Positions 33,001-44,229 of a stretch of 64,000 bases of DNA are shown here, in pieces. The stretch comes from Sabethes cyaneus (taxonomy: Eukaryota; Arthropoda; Insecta; Diptera; Culicidae). The stretch is taken from positions 22,834,501 through 22,898,500 of the forward strand of contig NC_071353.1 in the NCBI RefSeq assembly GCF_943734655.1, written 5' to 3'. Below the pieces are notes generated by a model. The model saw only the letters and a list, made by a program, of their open reading frames with translations. It was not told the origin of the DNA and did not search any database. The stretch's first letter is position 1. Each line of letters starts with the position of its first letter. A program made the translations under genes and the position numbers.

Positions 33001-33272
33001 TTCCACCACGCACACATATAAAGATTTTTTGACATTAGCTGGGGCCCTCGCTGAGGCTGTTTGCAGTAGGAATAATATCAAAAACATCAAATATCAAACT
33101 CCCGGATCCTCTCCTCCACTCTTCGCTCTCCTCTCACATCTACATAAACGAGCCGCAGCTAATGTCATTCTCGTTAGTGACGAAACCGCAAATTACTTCA
33201 TATATGGTAAATAAACCTTTGTTTCGTTTCCTTTACAGCGATTTTCATTGAGCAAACCGATGCATAATTAGC

Positions 33273-33930
33273 TAGGGTATGTTGCTGCTTCGTCGTAATT
33301 GCCTATTCCCGTCCTACCAAACACAAATTATTAAAAAATATCAGCGATTTTTATGTCACACAATGCAAAATTAGTTATTCCGTAATATTTTAGTTTGGTG
33401 ACTATCAAACGCGATCAATCAAAGTGAGCTGAGATTTATTTAAATTCGATTTCTCATTAAAGAGCTCCTAGCAGCCAAATTTCCTACGTTTTTTTGTGCG
33501 ACGAAGAGGAAAATGTCTTCTAATCGTTTCAGTTTCCGTCATTCATAAAATGAAAATAACTCACGCAACGCATTGTAGTTATTCTGCAGCCGGGAAAACT
33601 TGCATGACCTGCAAAAATTTTGCAGAATAACATTTGTCATGCCGTCCTACACAAATACATGCGCACTAGCTTCGTAAACATTATTGTGATTTTTAGTTCG
33701 GTCGATGAAAAATTTTGATGGACGGATTTTAAAACGGTACGACGAATTTAATATATAAAGTAAGTTGCGTAATATGAATAAAATGCTTTATTAATCGCAT
33801 TTTAGTGAATTCAAATGGCACGGATCGGAAAGTATGTGTGTTTGAGTCAAATCAGCAGCAAAATTTTTGGAGTATTCATTAAATCCACCTAAGAAATGAT
33901 GAAAATTAAACTGGCTATCCTTACTACGAC
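33273..33930 (-). repeat. Dispersed repeat family X, copy 3
   Basis: Reverse-complement copy matching 20095-20700 over nearly its whole length and 8081-8500 over its left two thirds. Landmarks are GCTGCTTCGTCGTAATTGCC, CATGCCGTCCTACACAAATA, TTTTAAAACGGTACGACG and GCACGGATCGGAAAG. It is inserted within the G-rich repeat. Confidence 0.7.
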
Positions 33931-33959
33931 GGGAATTAGAAATAAACTTTACATGATAA

Positions 33960-34380
33960 AAGGGGGAGCTAACTGGGAAGGAACCGACATGTAGCGGGAC
34001 GAGGAACGTGAAGAATCAGCACCGGGGGGTTGACAAAAAAGGTGGACGGTCTTTTACAAGGGGGGAGAAAGGTAAAAATGGTTAAAGGGGTGCGTTTCTC
34101 TTGCATTTGGAACGATAGAAGTTGTACAAGTTGTTTTTATTTCTGAAAGGGGGAACAGGGTGGTCATTAAAAAAGGGGAGGTTCAAAAGCGAAAAAAAGG
34201 TTTATTTGTGTCCGAGAAGAAGACAAATTTATAAGTGGTTGGGGGACAACGTGAGAGGAACTGACAAAGAGAGTGACAATGGCATATACAAATGAAAAAA
34301 AAAAAGACTTTGTTTCTTGCATTATGACAGTTTTTGTTACAAAAACAGTAGTACAAGTGACTGAGCGACAAAGTGGCCCC
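33960..34380. repeat. G-rich tandem-type repeat, right part
   Basis: Diverged units with GGGG-rich spacers and TTTCTCTTGCATTTGG or TTTGTTTCTTGCATTATG words continue the unit seen at 32880-33000. Confidence 0.45.
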
Positions 34381-34584
34381 GAGTTACTAAATAGAATAGA
34401 CTAGCCCAGAACGGTAGATGTTCCTGTAACCGATTTTGAGTACAGTTCGAGGTGTGCCACGGGCCTCCGTCTTGTCGAAATAATTCATTCGTCAAAACAG
34501 GGTTTTGTCCCGTGAGACCGAAGGGAGGGCAGCATGCCCTTGGGAGGCACTCGTATTGGTAGATGTGCTCGTTGATGGCCTCCC

Positions 34585-34793
34585 AGTTGGCTTCGAGGTA
34601 TGACGCTGGCCTAATAAGCCAGTCGTCGTATGTTCTAATCTCGACTGAGAGAGGCTGTTAGAGTCAATAGGATCGTAGCAACTGGCCCCGCAATTGTTCT
34701 GCACTCTAACAGCTGGCTGCGAAGTCTGTCGTATAAAAACAGTAGGTCAAGTTTCGATAACGGAATGTAGCACCTAGGCTTTGCTTTGCTTTG
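34585..34793 (+). mobile_element. tRNA-derived SINE, family S1 copy 3
   Basis: Head GTTGGCTTCGAGGTATGACG, B-box-like TATGTTCTAATCTCG, tail GGCTTTGCTTTGCTTTGG. Its 3' end lies exactly where the transposase fragment at 34794-35100 stops. Confidence 0.8.
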
Positions 34794-35100
34794 GTACTCG
34801 CCATACTCGATACAGCTGCCGTAGCCACAAAAGGCTTGCCAAACCACAAATTTGTTGGCGAATTTGTACGCCTTCTATTTCCCTGCCTCCTGAAGAATGG
34901 CCAACCGTGATGAGGCAACGTAAAACTCTTGCCTTGGCAACTGGCAACTGCTTTGCGTCCACCTTCATGTAATTCTTGTAGTCCCTCACGACCCACCTCG
35001 GTTTCGTCAGCTACCCTTGGCTACTTTGGTCACCGTGTTTTGTTTGTCGTTTCGGTTCGGTGCCTTCCGGATTTTAAAACCGTTTTTTCGTTGTTTTTCC
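34794..35100 (-). pseudogene. Mariner-type transposase fragment cut by a SINE
   Basis: On the minus strand, across two or three frames, the order is PNRNDKQNTV, then RDYKNYMKVDAKQLP, QEFYVAS, and KFANKFVVWQAFCGYGS. These match the region from the end of the DNA-binding part, past the first catalytic Asp, to the WQA(I/F)C block of ITmD37E-like mosquito transposases. Similarity ends at 34793, where the SINE begins, so the SINE insertion removed or displaced the C-terminal part. The first catalytic Asp region is itself damaged. Sequence upstream on the minus strand (35100-35560) may be the diverged N-terminus but shows no clear motif. Confidence 0.65.
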
Positions 35101-35736
35101 CGCTGAATTGCGAATGAACAGTTTCGTCCGGTGGTTGAACAGACTCAACACCTTCCTGACCTTTACCATGTCAGCTGTCTTTGATTTTCTGCTACCGTTG
35201 AGTTGTATGGGTCTCCTTGAATGACTTTATCACAGACTTCTGCCGTGCTCCGCAAAAAATCTCAATTCTCGGCGTTTTATTGGCAAAGCGCATAAGCCGA
35301 ATCGATTTGCTCAGTCGGATGTTACCTCCTCCGACGAGACGAGTTTTGTTTTACTTTTGCAGTGCTTTGCTCTGCCGGCGAGTGAGCATCAGTTTGGTGT
35401 CATCTTCTTTGTTCTGCCGGAGCGCTACCGAATGCATGCTCTCAAGGTCACGGAGCAAATCATTCCAGTCCATATAATTGTCTATCGCATATTCTCTTTG
35501 AAACGACAGTATTCAGGCATCGTTCGGAGGGAGAGGAAACGGTTGAAAAGAAAACGAAGAAGTTGATCGTTGTGAGAAGCAGATTGCTCTGCCTCTGTAT
35601 GATGATATGCATAAGATGAGCAAAACGAAGCCTGCTTTATCTCGTATGACACCAATCAAATGATGGGTTCCCAGGTGTTTCCCTTACGTGGAACACAGTC
35701 GAACACGGTTTTTTAGCGAATTTGCTTTCCCCTCAG

Positions 35737-36042
35737 GTGACCCGTGGCGTAACGCTGGTTTAACAATCCTGTTGTCGTATGTTCGAATCTCAGCTGGGAT
35801 AGATTGTTAGAGTCAAATGGATTGTAGTACTAGCCCGGCAATTGCCCTATACCCTAACCATTGGCTGCGAAGTCTGTCGAGTAAAACAGAAGGTCAAATT
35901 TTGGAAAAAGGAATTTAGTTCCTACCTAGTAATAACTTTTCATCCGATGTAACAACAACGCAAGAAAAAGTTTCGCTTGTGTCGGACGACGTCTGTCCGA
36001 TGTCGTGCGACAAATATTACTAGATAAGTTTATTTTGCTTTG
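35737..36042 (+). mobile_element. tRNA-derived SINE, family S1 copy 4, with a nested MITE
   Basis: It has the B-box TATGTTCGAATCTC, the GATTGTTAGAGTCAAATGG block and AAGTCTGTCGAGTAAAACAG. The tail is interrupted at 35925 by the small MITE and resumes after 36023 with TTTTGCTTTGCTC. Confidence 0.7.
35926..36023. mobile_element. 98-bp MITE inserted in a SINE
   Basis: Ends CTAGTAATA and TATTACTAG are exact inverted repeats. The inside has GTCGGACGACGTCTGTCCGA, largely self-complementary. A related CTTGTGTCGGACGACATCAG occurs at 56722-56741. Confidence 0.6.
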
Positions 36043-36094
36043 CTCTTGCTCCGATCTCCGACGCCATCTCGTATAAATTAGATTAATTTTGAGT

Positions 36095-36232
36095 AAATGG
36101 AGGTCAGTGGTCTAACAGTTCAGCCGCCGCATGTTTGAATCTCGATTGAGAGTTAATACGACAGTAGCGCTAGCCCCCTGATACTTTTATACTCTTAACA
36201 GCTAGCTGCAAAGTCTATCGTATAGAAACCTT
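36095..36232 (+). mobile_element. tRNA-derived SINE, family S1 copy 5, degenerate
   Basis: Landmarks are AGCCGCCGCATGTTTGAATC, CAGCTAGCTGCAAAGTCTAT and CGTATAGAAAC. It is more diverged and shorter than the others and directly follows copy 4 in the same orientation. Confidence 0.55.
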
Positions 36233-36239
36233 TCTTAAT

Positions 36240-37400
36240 TTGGGTATTTGTAAATTTGCGTTACTTTTTTTTGTAACCAACTTATTTCTGATAGAAAGAA
36301 GCTTCTGAATTCAATGATATTTCCAGGCATTCTTCATATTACAAAAAATTGACTGTGAATGAGATGTTTGATTGAGTTTTAGTCAGTAAAAAGACATCGT
36401 TTTGTATTAAAGTAAATAAATAAATTAGTTTTTTGTAGTGAAGATGTGAATCAGAGCTTCAGCGGACGATGAAAAAATCTTTTGAGGCCGGACTTTCCGC
36501 CGATCCCTACAGATTGAAAATAAGCTGTGACCTCCTTTTGTCGCTTTTACTTAGATACTAAATATTGCTGCATTGAACTCAATTTTTTAACATTTCAAGG
36601 TGAATTCTATAAACAAACCAAAGGCAAACTCATGGGAAACCCTCTTTCGCTTTTTCTATGTGAGATTTGATGGCAAATACATAAAATATAAATTGTATCA
36701 TAGAAATTTTGGTGGATATATTCTCGACCTGCCTATACCTTGGGGTTAATTTCACCCCAGGCCACTTTGAGGCTAAAACAATTTGATATTTAGATGAGAT
36801 TAATTTCGCCACTTCTTTCGCTACTCGGTGTCCACTGGAGATTTTAAATTTCAGAGGTTATTTGTTAAACAAATCATGAATAACGGACCTTCTGAAGAGA
36901 GGAGTTGTTGTGAAAATAGATCGAAATAAAATGAGTGCATATTTGTCACGAAATTCTTACCACCCATAACGTACTTTCTTTCACAAAAAACGTCCGCCCC
37001 TCCAAGTCGGCATTCATGCTTCTATCATTTAGTTCATCAAATTGCTTTTCTAAAACATTTGAAAATTCGGAAATTCGTAAAGTTTTCGGTAAGCTATGAG
37101 AATTATTCATTAGGATTTCAAGAAAATTTAAGTCTTTAGGGTTATTTTAGTCTGCAAATAAAATAAAATGAACACAATATATGAATATTAACTTTCATTT
37201 TCGTTTTTAACGCATCAGCTTTGTCAAAAATTCTAAGAATAATCTAGACTCAAATCAAGATCAAATCGTAATGCGATTGAAATGTTTCAATGATAAAATT
37301 TAATTATTCGACAAACACTTTTTTCCTTGCATGTAATCGGTAAAACTCAACCATCCCTAGCTACCGTGTTCTTCCGCCTGCCGGTCTGAGATTGTCCCTC
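36240..37400. other. Unassigned AT-rich DNA upstream of the receptor gene
   Basis: No coding, RNA or repeat feature recognised. Confidence 0.4.
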
Positions 37401-38624
37401 TAGAAGCACATGCTTTTCGTGCAGGATGGCCCAGTTTTTGCAGTTCGTCTGAGCAAACCGTTACTACATTGGAGGTGGGTTGACAGTGTGCAAACAAGAA
37501 AAAAAGAGTGCAATTAGGAAAGGAAAACAGCAGGAGAGTGTATGGTGGAAAATCATGGGAGAGAGAGCGTAGTTATGAATTTCATTCATAAAATCACCGC
37601 CGTTCGCTCGGCTCTCAGCGTGGAAAGCAACCAGTTGCTTCATGGAACGGGATCCAATTACTAGTTTCGTGCAGGAATCTTTCTCAGCGGGTGGTGTGGC
37701 GCTTTCCAGGCCGAGAGCGAATTGCATCGCACGTATCTTATTTTCCGCGATTTTCCTCCTCCGATTGATCGAGTCAGACAGGTAGGTGGGACCGGCCACA
37801 CCAAACGCCGGTTTAGTAGGTGTCGGACGGTGGCATCAAAAGGTCGACTCTGTTCGGTTGATCCTAAACGTACCGTGGGCTGGCCGTTCGTCGGCATTGA
37901 GACGATTCCGGCGAGAGCCTCCAGCAAGACTTTGCCATTGCTTTTGCTGTTACAGGCAGTGGAAGATTTATGGCTCGTAAGGATACACAGTTGAACGACG
38001 GCAGTCAGACAGTCCAGTAGCAGACGTGCCGTGGTGGTGCGAAGCTGGTTCGGAACTGAGCTGCCACGGTGTCCAAGGCAGGAAGAGTGATTGTAGTTTA
38101 TTAGAAGAAAAGCAACATTCGCGTCTGAAGAAGTAGCGCTGGCAGGATTATTAGCTGTTACAACGAATCCGTGCTTAGAATTTCGCTTCAAGGATGCAGA
38201 GGATGTGATACATGGGGACCGTGAATCCTGGCGCTCGGTTTAATATCCGCCGTCGGGATTGCTGCTTAGTTTAGTCCTTGCTAAATTAATAGTGGGGCAC
38301 TTGTTTAACCTGTTGCATATGCATGAATTCAGTGTTGCGATAAGCGAAGCAGTAAAGAACGTGAGTGCACTTTTTCGTCGGTGAATTTTTGCTAGTTGGT
38401 TTTGTGGAACTTATTTTTTTACTCGTGATGGAGAAGCGGGTGCCGGGTACCCAGACTGACGACTGCGAGTTATAGCAAATTGCAGTGTTTTATTATGGTT
38501 TATTGTGTGCATCCTTCGCGGGTTTTTACGAGTTGAAAATAAATACATTGATAATATTACGAGCACGTAATACTAGAATTAGTTGATTTATTATTCGCGG
38601 AACGAACGGGAAAAAGTGTTGAAA
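37400..38624 (+). promoter_or_regulatory. Promoter and 5' UTR region of the neuropeptide receptor
   Basis: Richer in GC than its surroundings, with many short upstream ATGs. An initiator-like TTCAGTG is at 38328-38334, but no TATA box stands 30 bases before it. The long minus-strand frame here (38191-37661) shows no domain and is treated as chance. The leader probably includes at least 38340-38624; whether it is spliced cannot be seen. Confidence 0.35.
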
Positions 38625-39197
38625 ATGGTGAATGATAGTTATAGCTCCCTAGTGGTGGCAGGCTCGGCGACCTCTGAGGGTCGGTTCAATGGTAGCATTC
38701 TACCAACAACGACCTCCTTTACTTCCGGTATGACTCCGGAGGAAGAGGAAGAGATAGAAATGATAGTTTCGCGAATTGTTCCGATCTTTTTTGGGCTCAT
38801 CGGAATAACGGGTCTGCTGGGCAATGCACTGGTTGTGTTGGTAGTGATTTCCAACCCGTTGATGAGATCGACGACCAATCTTCTGATCATCAATTTGGCC
38901 ATAGCGGATCTGTTGTTTGTGATATTTTGCATACCGTTCACCGCAACTGACTACGTCCTATCGTCCTGGCCGTTCGGCGATCTGTGGTGCAAAAGTGTCC
39001 AGTATCTGATTGTTGTGACGGCACACGCCAGCATCTACACGCTAGTTCTAATGTCATTGGATCGGTTCCTGGCGGTGGTGCATCCGATCGCCAGTATGGT
39101 GATTCGGACGGAGAAAAACACGATCTGGGCCATCACGATACTATGGGTGGTAATCATCACGACGGCACTTCCGGTTTCATTCGCACACGGAGTCAAT
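38625..39197 (+). CDS. AstA-R: Allatostatin-A (galanin-type) receptor, first coding exon
   Basis: N-terminal 191 residues of a rhodopsin-family GPCR for an allatostatin-A-type neuropeptide in the plasma membrane. The extracellular N-terminus has N-glycosylation sequons at N3 and N22 and an acidic run EEEEEIE (39-45). TM1 is about 50-74 with the GN motif. STTNLLIINLAIADLLF leads TM2 (about 85-107, Asp95). WPFGDLWCK puts the conserved disulphide Cys at 122. TM3 has VTAHASIYTLVLMSLDRF, so the DRY motif is DRF at 146-148, as in insect allatostatin receptors. TM4 is about 166-186. The frame stays open upstream to 38583, but the first ATG is 38625 in a good AAAATGG context. The exon ends in phase 0 at GTAAGTAT. 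No TM5-TM7 exon was found to the right edge, so the next intron exceeds 24.8 kb or the gene is incomplete in the assembly. Which of the mosquito paralogues this is cannot be told. Confidence 0.88.
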
Positions 39198-39770
39198 GTA
39201 AGTATATAGATTAAAGGTCAATTAATAAATGGTCAAGGATGTTTAATTGGAGAAGATAATCTCTATACAGAATGCACATTGAATTTGAACTGCGTGACGC
39301 TGCCTTCAAGATAGAGTCGATTCCAGTAAAATGTGGTTATTCTTAGAAATAAGAAGTGGGTGATTTTTTATAGTTCAACTGTTTCTTGTAGCTGAATAAC
39401 AACTTATGGAGATCAGCATAATTTATTGTGGCTTTTGCCAAGTTTTTTTTTGTGGTACCGGCTCACCAGCCTTGCGATTAATCTCATAGCCACGAAAGGA
39501 GGGTCATAACAAGTAATCAATAAAATGGAAAAAGAAATGGAAACGAATATTTATTGTTGTTGTCTAGCAGGAAGGAAATTCGTTCATCGAATAAAGCTTT
39601 TCGTACTTGGAAAGAAGCACGGGCTGTAAGTTTTAGCAGTACCGTTCTGATTCAAACTTAGAACAGTCTCAAACTTCGAACACTTAGAATAAAATGCTCG
39701 TTAACATCGCTAATATGATAAAATATTATGCTTATAGTATATCACCGTGTTCGTTATAATGTCCTCTATT
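39198..39770. other. Start of the receptor intron
   Basis: Begins with the consensus donor; nothing else recognised. Confidence 0.45.
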
Positions 39771-39773
39771 CGG

Positions 39774-39930
39774 TGAGTCAACATATACCTAGCATTAGAG
39801 TAGGTCGAAAACCGCGAATATTTTCTATGATCTTCGGCCATTTGTGTTTCGGCCATTCACAGGTAATTCGAATCCTAAAGAGACAATGCAAAAGACAAAA
39901 ATGATCACTAATAGTTCATTTTGTGGGTCC
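39774..39930 (+). repeat. CGGCCATTT repeat, copy 1
   Basis: AGAGTAGGTCGAAAACCGCG, CGGCCATTTGTGTTTCGGCC and GAGACAATGCAAAAGACAAA recur in the same order at 40915-41050. A reverse-complement version of the core is at 40717-40745. The core is a pair of GGCCATT words separated by TTGTGTTTC. Confidence 0.65.
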
Positions 39931-40394
39931 GCACATGCAGAGGCATTTGTGTGTATTCCGGGAATATAAGAGTCGCCTTCCAGCGACCTTCCTTACCAAT
40001 TCCCAATAACCAATTTCGCTGTACCAACTTTAACCCACGTGATGATTTGTTTATGAGAATTGACAAGTGCCATATTTGCTTCAGACCTTAAGCATTCTGG
40101 TTGGCAATCCACTCTATCATCCAGCCTTCCGCATATATGATATTAATAATAATACTATTATTATAAGTTGCAATGAGCAAAAATAGAACAATCTCACCAG
40201 CAGTCCTTCGAATGGAATAGAGTTGGATCATCTGAGTTTCCATAAGTGCTTCCAATAATTAATTTAATTTTATCTTCTGGTATCCATGTCTAGTATTAAA
40301 ACTCGTTTTGGCCAAAGTTTTCACTATATAGCTGGAGGTGCTTCATAAGCTAAAACGAAAAAAATAATTAAAATAACTTATATTAGGCTTACCT

Positions 40395-40550
40395 CTTAGC
40401 AAGGCCATGTGGCTCAATCGTCTGCCCAAACAGCGGTTTTGAGATCGGGTAACGCACCTTCTAGCTTGGCTGCTACTCAATAGAACATTACTGGGTATGG
40501 CCACGTGGAGGCGCTAGGGATGGCTAGAGCTATGTTGGACGCTTCTCATT
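40395..40550 (+). mobile_element. SINE-like repeat family S2, copy 1
   Basis: Matches 44865-45045 in the same orientation. Shared landmarks are GCACCTTCTAGCTTGGCT, ACTGGGTATGGCCACGTGGA, GGCGCTAG and GGATGGCTAGAGCTAT. The start (GGCCATGTGGCTCAATCGTC) is tRNA-like, but no clean B box is visible. Confidence 0.5.
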
Positions 40551-40714
40551 TGCCTTCTCCATTTCACACCCATACATTAGTTTTCTAACCATAACTCAAA
40601 AACGAAAAATAACCGCAAGGTTCCTATATTTCCTTTTATTCATTTGAATCTCAACAGTTGGTAGTTCTCCCTCATCCTAAAATTGAACGAATTGCATGAG
40701 CATGAAGGGCTGGT

Positions 40715-41050
40715 ACTGAATGGCCGAAACACAAATGGCCGAATGACAAGTAGCCGAAGTCCAAATGACCGAAATTCAACCAAGCACCGGTCACTGCGTG
40801 GAGAGGGGGTGGTCAGCCTCCTCTATTTAGATGCACGCATTTCACTAGGCTTGCTGACTAGTAGGGATTATCTTTTAGTTGAGTCCGAATGAGCGGGTGC
40901 GAGTAAGGACAGCATATAACCAACATTAGAGCAGGTCGAAAGCCGCGAATATTTTCTATGGTATTCGGCCATTTGTGTTTCGGCCATTCGTAGGTAATTC
41001 CAATTTTGAAGAGACAATGCAAAACACAAAAATGATCACCAAAAATTCAT
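40715..41050. repeat. CGGCCATTT repeat, inverted core and copy 2
   Basis: 40717-40780 is a short series of TGGCCGAAACACAAATGGCC-type words. 40915-41050 is the second full copy of the 39774-39930 repeat. The inverted arrangement of the cores at 39836 and 40717 could be the two ends of one non-autonomous element of ~0.9-1 kb. Confidence 0.55.
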
Positions 41051-41189
41051 TTTAAGTCGGATATTTTTGATGTTCTCAGGGAATAAATAAACACATATTA
41101 GCTATGTTTTTGCAGTTGGTTTATTTGAATCTCTGCTCTTAGGCTAAATTCCCGCATCTTGAAATTAACGCTACCCATCAAATTCTTTT

Positions 41190-41520
41190 TTACAAACATT
41201 TTACATTAACTCTTTTTTTAAATTCTGGTCGTTTTTGGAGACCTTTTCCGTTTCCCGGGGCTTGCCCTTTATAATCGCTCGAATTTTTTTCTATTGGGCG
41301 AAGTTCTGGTGGTAGATTTGCCTTCTTCAGTCCAAAAACAACATCGTTGGTTTCATACCACTCCATGACCGGTTTCACGTAATAGCACGGTGCCAGATCC
41401 GGCCAAAACAGAGTATCACCTTCGTGGAACCGAAGGAAAGGCAGCAGGTACTCCTGGAAGCATTCTTCTTTATATATTTGGCCGTTGATGGTGCTGATCG
41501 ACTGTTTTTTTCACGACCGC
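41190..41520 (-). pseudogene. Mariner-type (ITmD37E-like) transposase, C-terminal half
   Basis: The minus strand reads STINGQIYKEECFQEYLLPF, then HEGDTLFWPDLAPCYYVK with the second catalytic Asp, VMEWYETNDVVFGL, and PPELRPIEK with the third catalytic acidic residue. This order is that of mosquito mariner-type transposases with a long D-E spacer. The frame is open for about 105 codons and then departs from the family after RPIEK, as after a frameshift. The N-terminal half and first Asp are not seen upstream on the minus strand. It is a decayed copy in the receptor intron. Confidence 0.82.
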
Positions 41521-41599
41521 GCCTATAATTTTTTTGTCGAAGCACTGCTGGGAAACTATCGTGATAATCGTTTGACAGATTGTGGCGCAATTTTGCATA

Positions 41600-43090
41600 T
41601 TTAAATAATACACTCTAAACTAGTTTTAACCAAAAATTCATCACGCAATAAAAAGTTATACACAAAAAAGTTTTGAGTTGATGAATGACCCTTTGGGTTA
41701 AAACCACTCTAAAAAAAGTTGAGTTTTTGACGTAGGACTACCTCTTTGTTTACTATAGCGGGTACTACTTTGTGAAAACAAAAATTGAAGTATAACATTT
41801 GGTTGAAAGATTTCAAACGCTAATAGCTACTATACTACTGATCGAAACATAACTGTTAATGTGTTGTTGGATAGATAAAATGCCCAGCAATGTTATAGTA
41901 ACATATTTATAACAAACTTTTATACGCTTAACGACAAGGTCATCAGAGTACATGTATGTCAGTGAGTATGGCACCGAATATCACCGTTTCCTTCCCTTCC
42001 TCAGTGTACCAACATGCTCCAATAGACGCGGGAAATTAACCTGCTAGCTGTAATAAGATCTTGCAGCTCGAAGCACTAAACATTGCATTCTACAGGTTCT
42101 ATTACTTTTTGGTGCATAAATTGCACTAAATACTGAGATGTCACTTTTTCGCCGTCGATTTTTCATAATTTTTTTTCACCCGTTCCATTCGTCACATCAC
42201 TCGCGAAACTTAACTTGAGGCATAGAAAACTTTAGTTTACCGCCCGAACAGTTTTTTAGTAAGATATAATGAATTTGCCCAAACTGTACATTTGAATTGA
42301 TAGGAAAAACTTCACTTCGTTACGATTGCAATTCCAAATCCTCGACCGTCGTTGCTGTACGTTACCAAGGGAACGGACGTATATATGGAGTGATGCCAAC
42401 GTAAAAATTTGAGCTTGAAATTGACCAATTATGTTCACTATTAAATTAAGGGTCATACAGGGTCGTAAACTTTTAAAATTCACTGATAATAAAATTCGTC
42501 GTAAACAACATTTTATGTGATAGAATTTCTGTCAGATCTAGTTCAACAGCAAAAATATATACGTGATTCTACGTTTCATAATTGTTCATAACAGATTATT
42601 ACTTACTACTAGCAACTCTATTCTCCTGGAAAAAGTTCCAAGTTCCAAACAAAACGATAGTGGCAACAAGTACTGAAATCAGTAAAAAAAAGCCTGACGA
42701 CCTTCACCTTAATAGTGAAAATGTATGTAAAATTTCAAGGTCGAATTTCCCCATACATTTTCTTCGTGACTACCTTGCTTCACAGGCAGGGTCGACATCT
42801 GTTTAGTGTGGTGTCCTTTTACAAAAAAAAGTAACAAGACCGCCTCATCCGAACAAGTCGAAGATTCTTTACGATGATACACCAATTTGATATATGTGCT
42901 TGGGGAGGACGCCATAGTGCAAAACCACCCCTTTTCTTCAACCGTTGAATCGCTGAAACATTTGACCTAGTTCAATTTGATGTCCTGTAAGTGAAACGTC
43001 ATAGAAAAATGAGCGGTCATCATTTCCTATTGCCAGATTGCATTCATATAGGATTGCAAAAATTTGTTCGGAACTGTTGACTTGTACGAA
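41600..43090. other. Unassigned DNA
   Basis: Short frames only. No feature recognised. Confidence 0.4.
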
Positions 43091-43094
43091 AACA

Positions 43095-43205
43095 GGGGTG
43101 ACATTGCTATTCTCGTTTCGAGTGATTTTGGTTCGTTTCGCCCATTCGTTTAACGTGGTCGAAACGAACCAAAATCACTCGAAACGAGAATCGCAATGTG
43201 AACCC
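43095..43205. mobile_element. Foldback MITE or hairpin, about 39-45-base arms
   Basis: Arms CATTGCTATTCTCGTTTCGA...TTGGTTCGTTTCG (43103-43141) and its near-perfect reverse complement (43160-43198) surround an 18-base loop. The symmetry extends outward to GGGTGACATTG and CAATGTGAACCC. It could fold as a pre-miRNA-like stem but most resembles a small MITE. Confidence 0.65.
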
Positions 43206-43794
43206 TTGAAGGGGTATTTGTGCATGTGACGCGAGGAAAATCAGCGACTGTCTTATCCGAGAAAAGTTTTTGAGCGTCTTATTTGCTGCCTTGCATCAGT
43301 TAGTTGCTTGCAATTCTTTACATAGTTTCAATTGTATTTCTGTCAAGTATGTAAATAGCAGTAAAGTAGAGTGTCGAAAGGTACTAGTAAGATGCAGAGG
43401 ACGTTAGCTAATTGATATTTTAACTGGCTGTCCACATGTTAATTGTAAGACAATCATACTTCAAATCAATCTATCACAATGAATGGTGCTATCAACAATT
43501 TCGTGGAAATTGGCGAATGCGAGTCAGTGTTGTAGCTGATAACCCAGAATAGTTATTTATGTTTTCGGTTTAATCGCAGTTGTAAGCTAGTTCCTGAAGG
43601 ATGCTATCTTCGTCAACTGCATACCAGTTTCAAGCCAGTAGCATAAAGTTGACTAGTGCAACTTTAAAAATAGCAAAAATGCAAAAATTGTCAAAATGCG
43701 AAATCATCGCCAATCATTCAAGTCAAGCAAATTAAATTTTTTCTGCAATTATTGGCCTTTAAAAAGGCCGATTGATGGATGATATTCAGATTGA

Positions 43795-44000
43795 AACATT
43801 ACTTGGAGCCAGCGCCGTAGCGTGCGGTTGGCCAGACTGGCCCCCACCAAGGGCACTAGCCTTCAAGGGCGCCAAAAACGAGATGGGCTTCACTAAGGCA
43901 CTAACAATAAGCAGCACCGTAGCGTACGGTTGACCAGACCGGCCCCTGCCAAGGGTGCTAACTCTTAGGAGCGCCAAAAAGAGCTTGAATTTCAGTAAAG
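43795..44000. repeat. Two-copy tandem repeat, about 107 bases
   Basis: AGCGCCGTAGCGTGCGGTTG, CCAGACTGGCCCCCACCAAG, GGGCGCCAAAAACGAG is followed by AGCACCGTAGCGTACGGTTG, CCAGACCGGCCCCTGCCAAG, GAGCGCCAAAAAGAG. GC content is much higher than in the flanks. Confidence 0.65.
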
Positions 44001-44229
44001 CATTAGCAGTAACATATGCATAACAGTCAAACAACTACGCTCGATACTTTGTTCGTACTGCCAGCTCCACCCCGTAGCTAAGAGGTCGGACATGATGAAG
44101 CACTTCGTATCCGCTGAATAGAGCCAATCCGGCATTTGCAGCACCCTCTACCGCGAGAAAGGCGAAATCGTTGAGCGAAAGTTCTGGTTCTGGCCGCTTG
44201 ATAGTGCTGCGCGACGGTATCGTACAGCA

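Noticed and set aside
37661..38191. 176-codon minus-strand frame upstream of the receptor exon
   Set aside because: No domain, signal or membrane segment that fits a family; it lies opposite the likely receptor leader, and the overlapping frames on both strands there suggest GC-driven chance openness.
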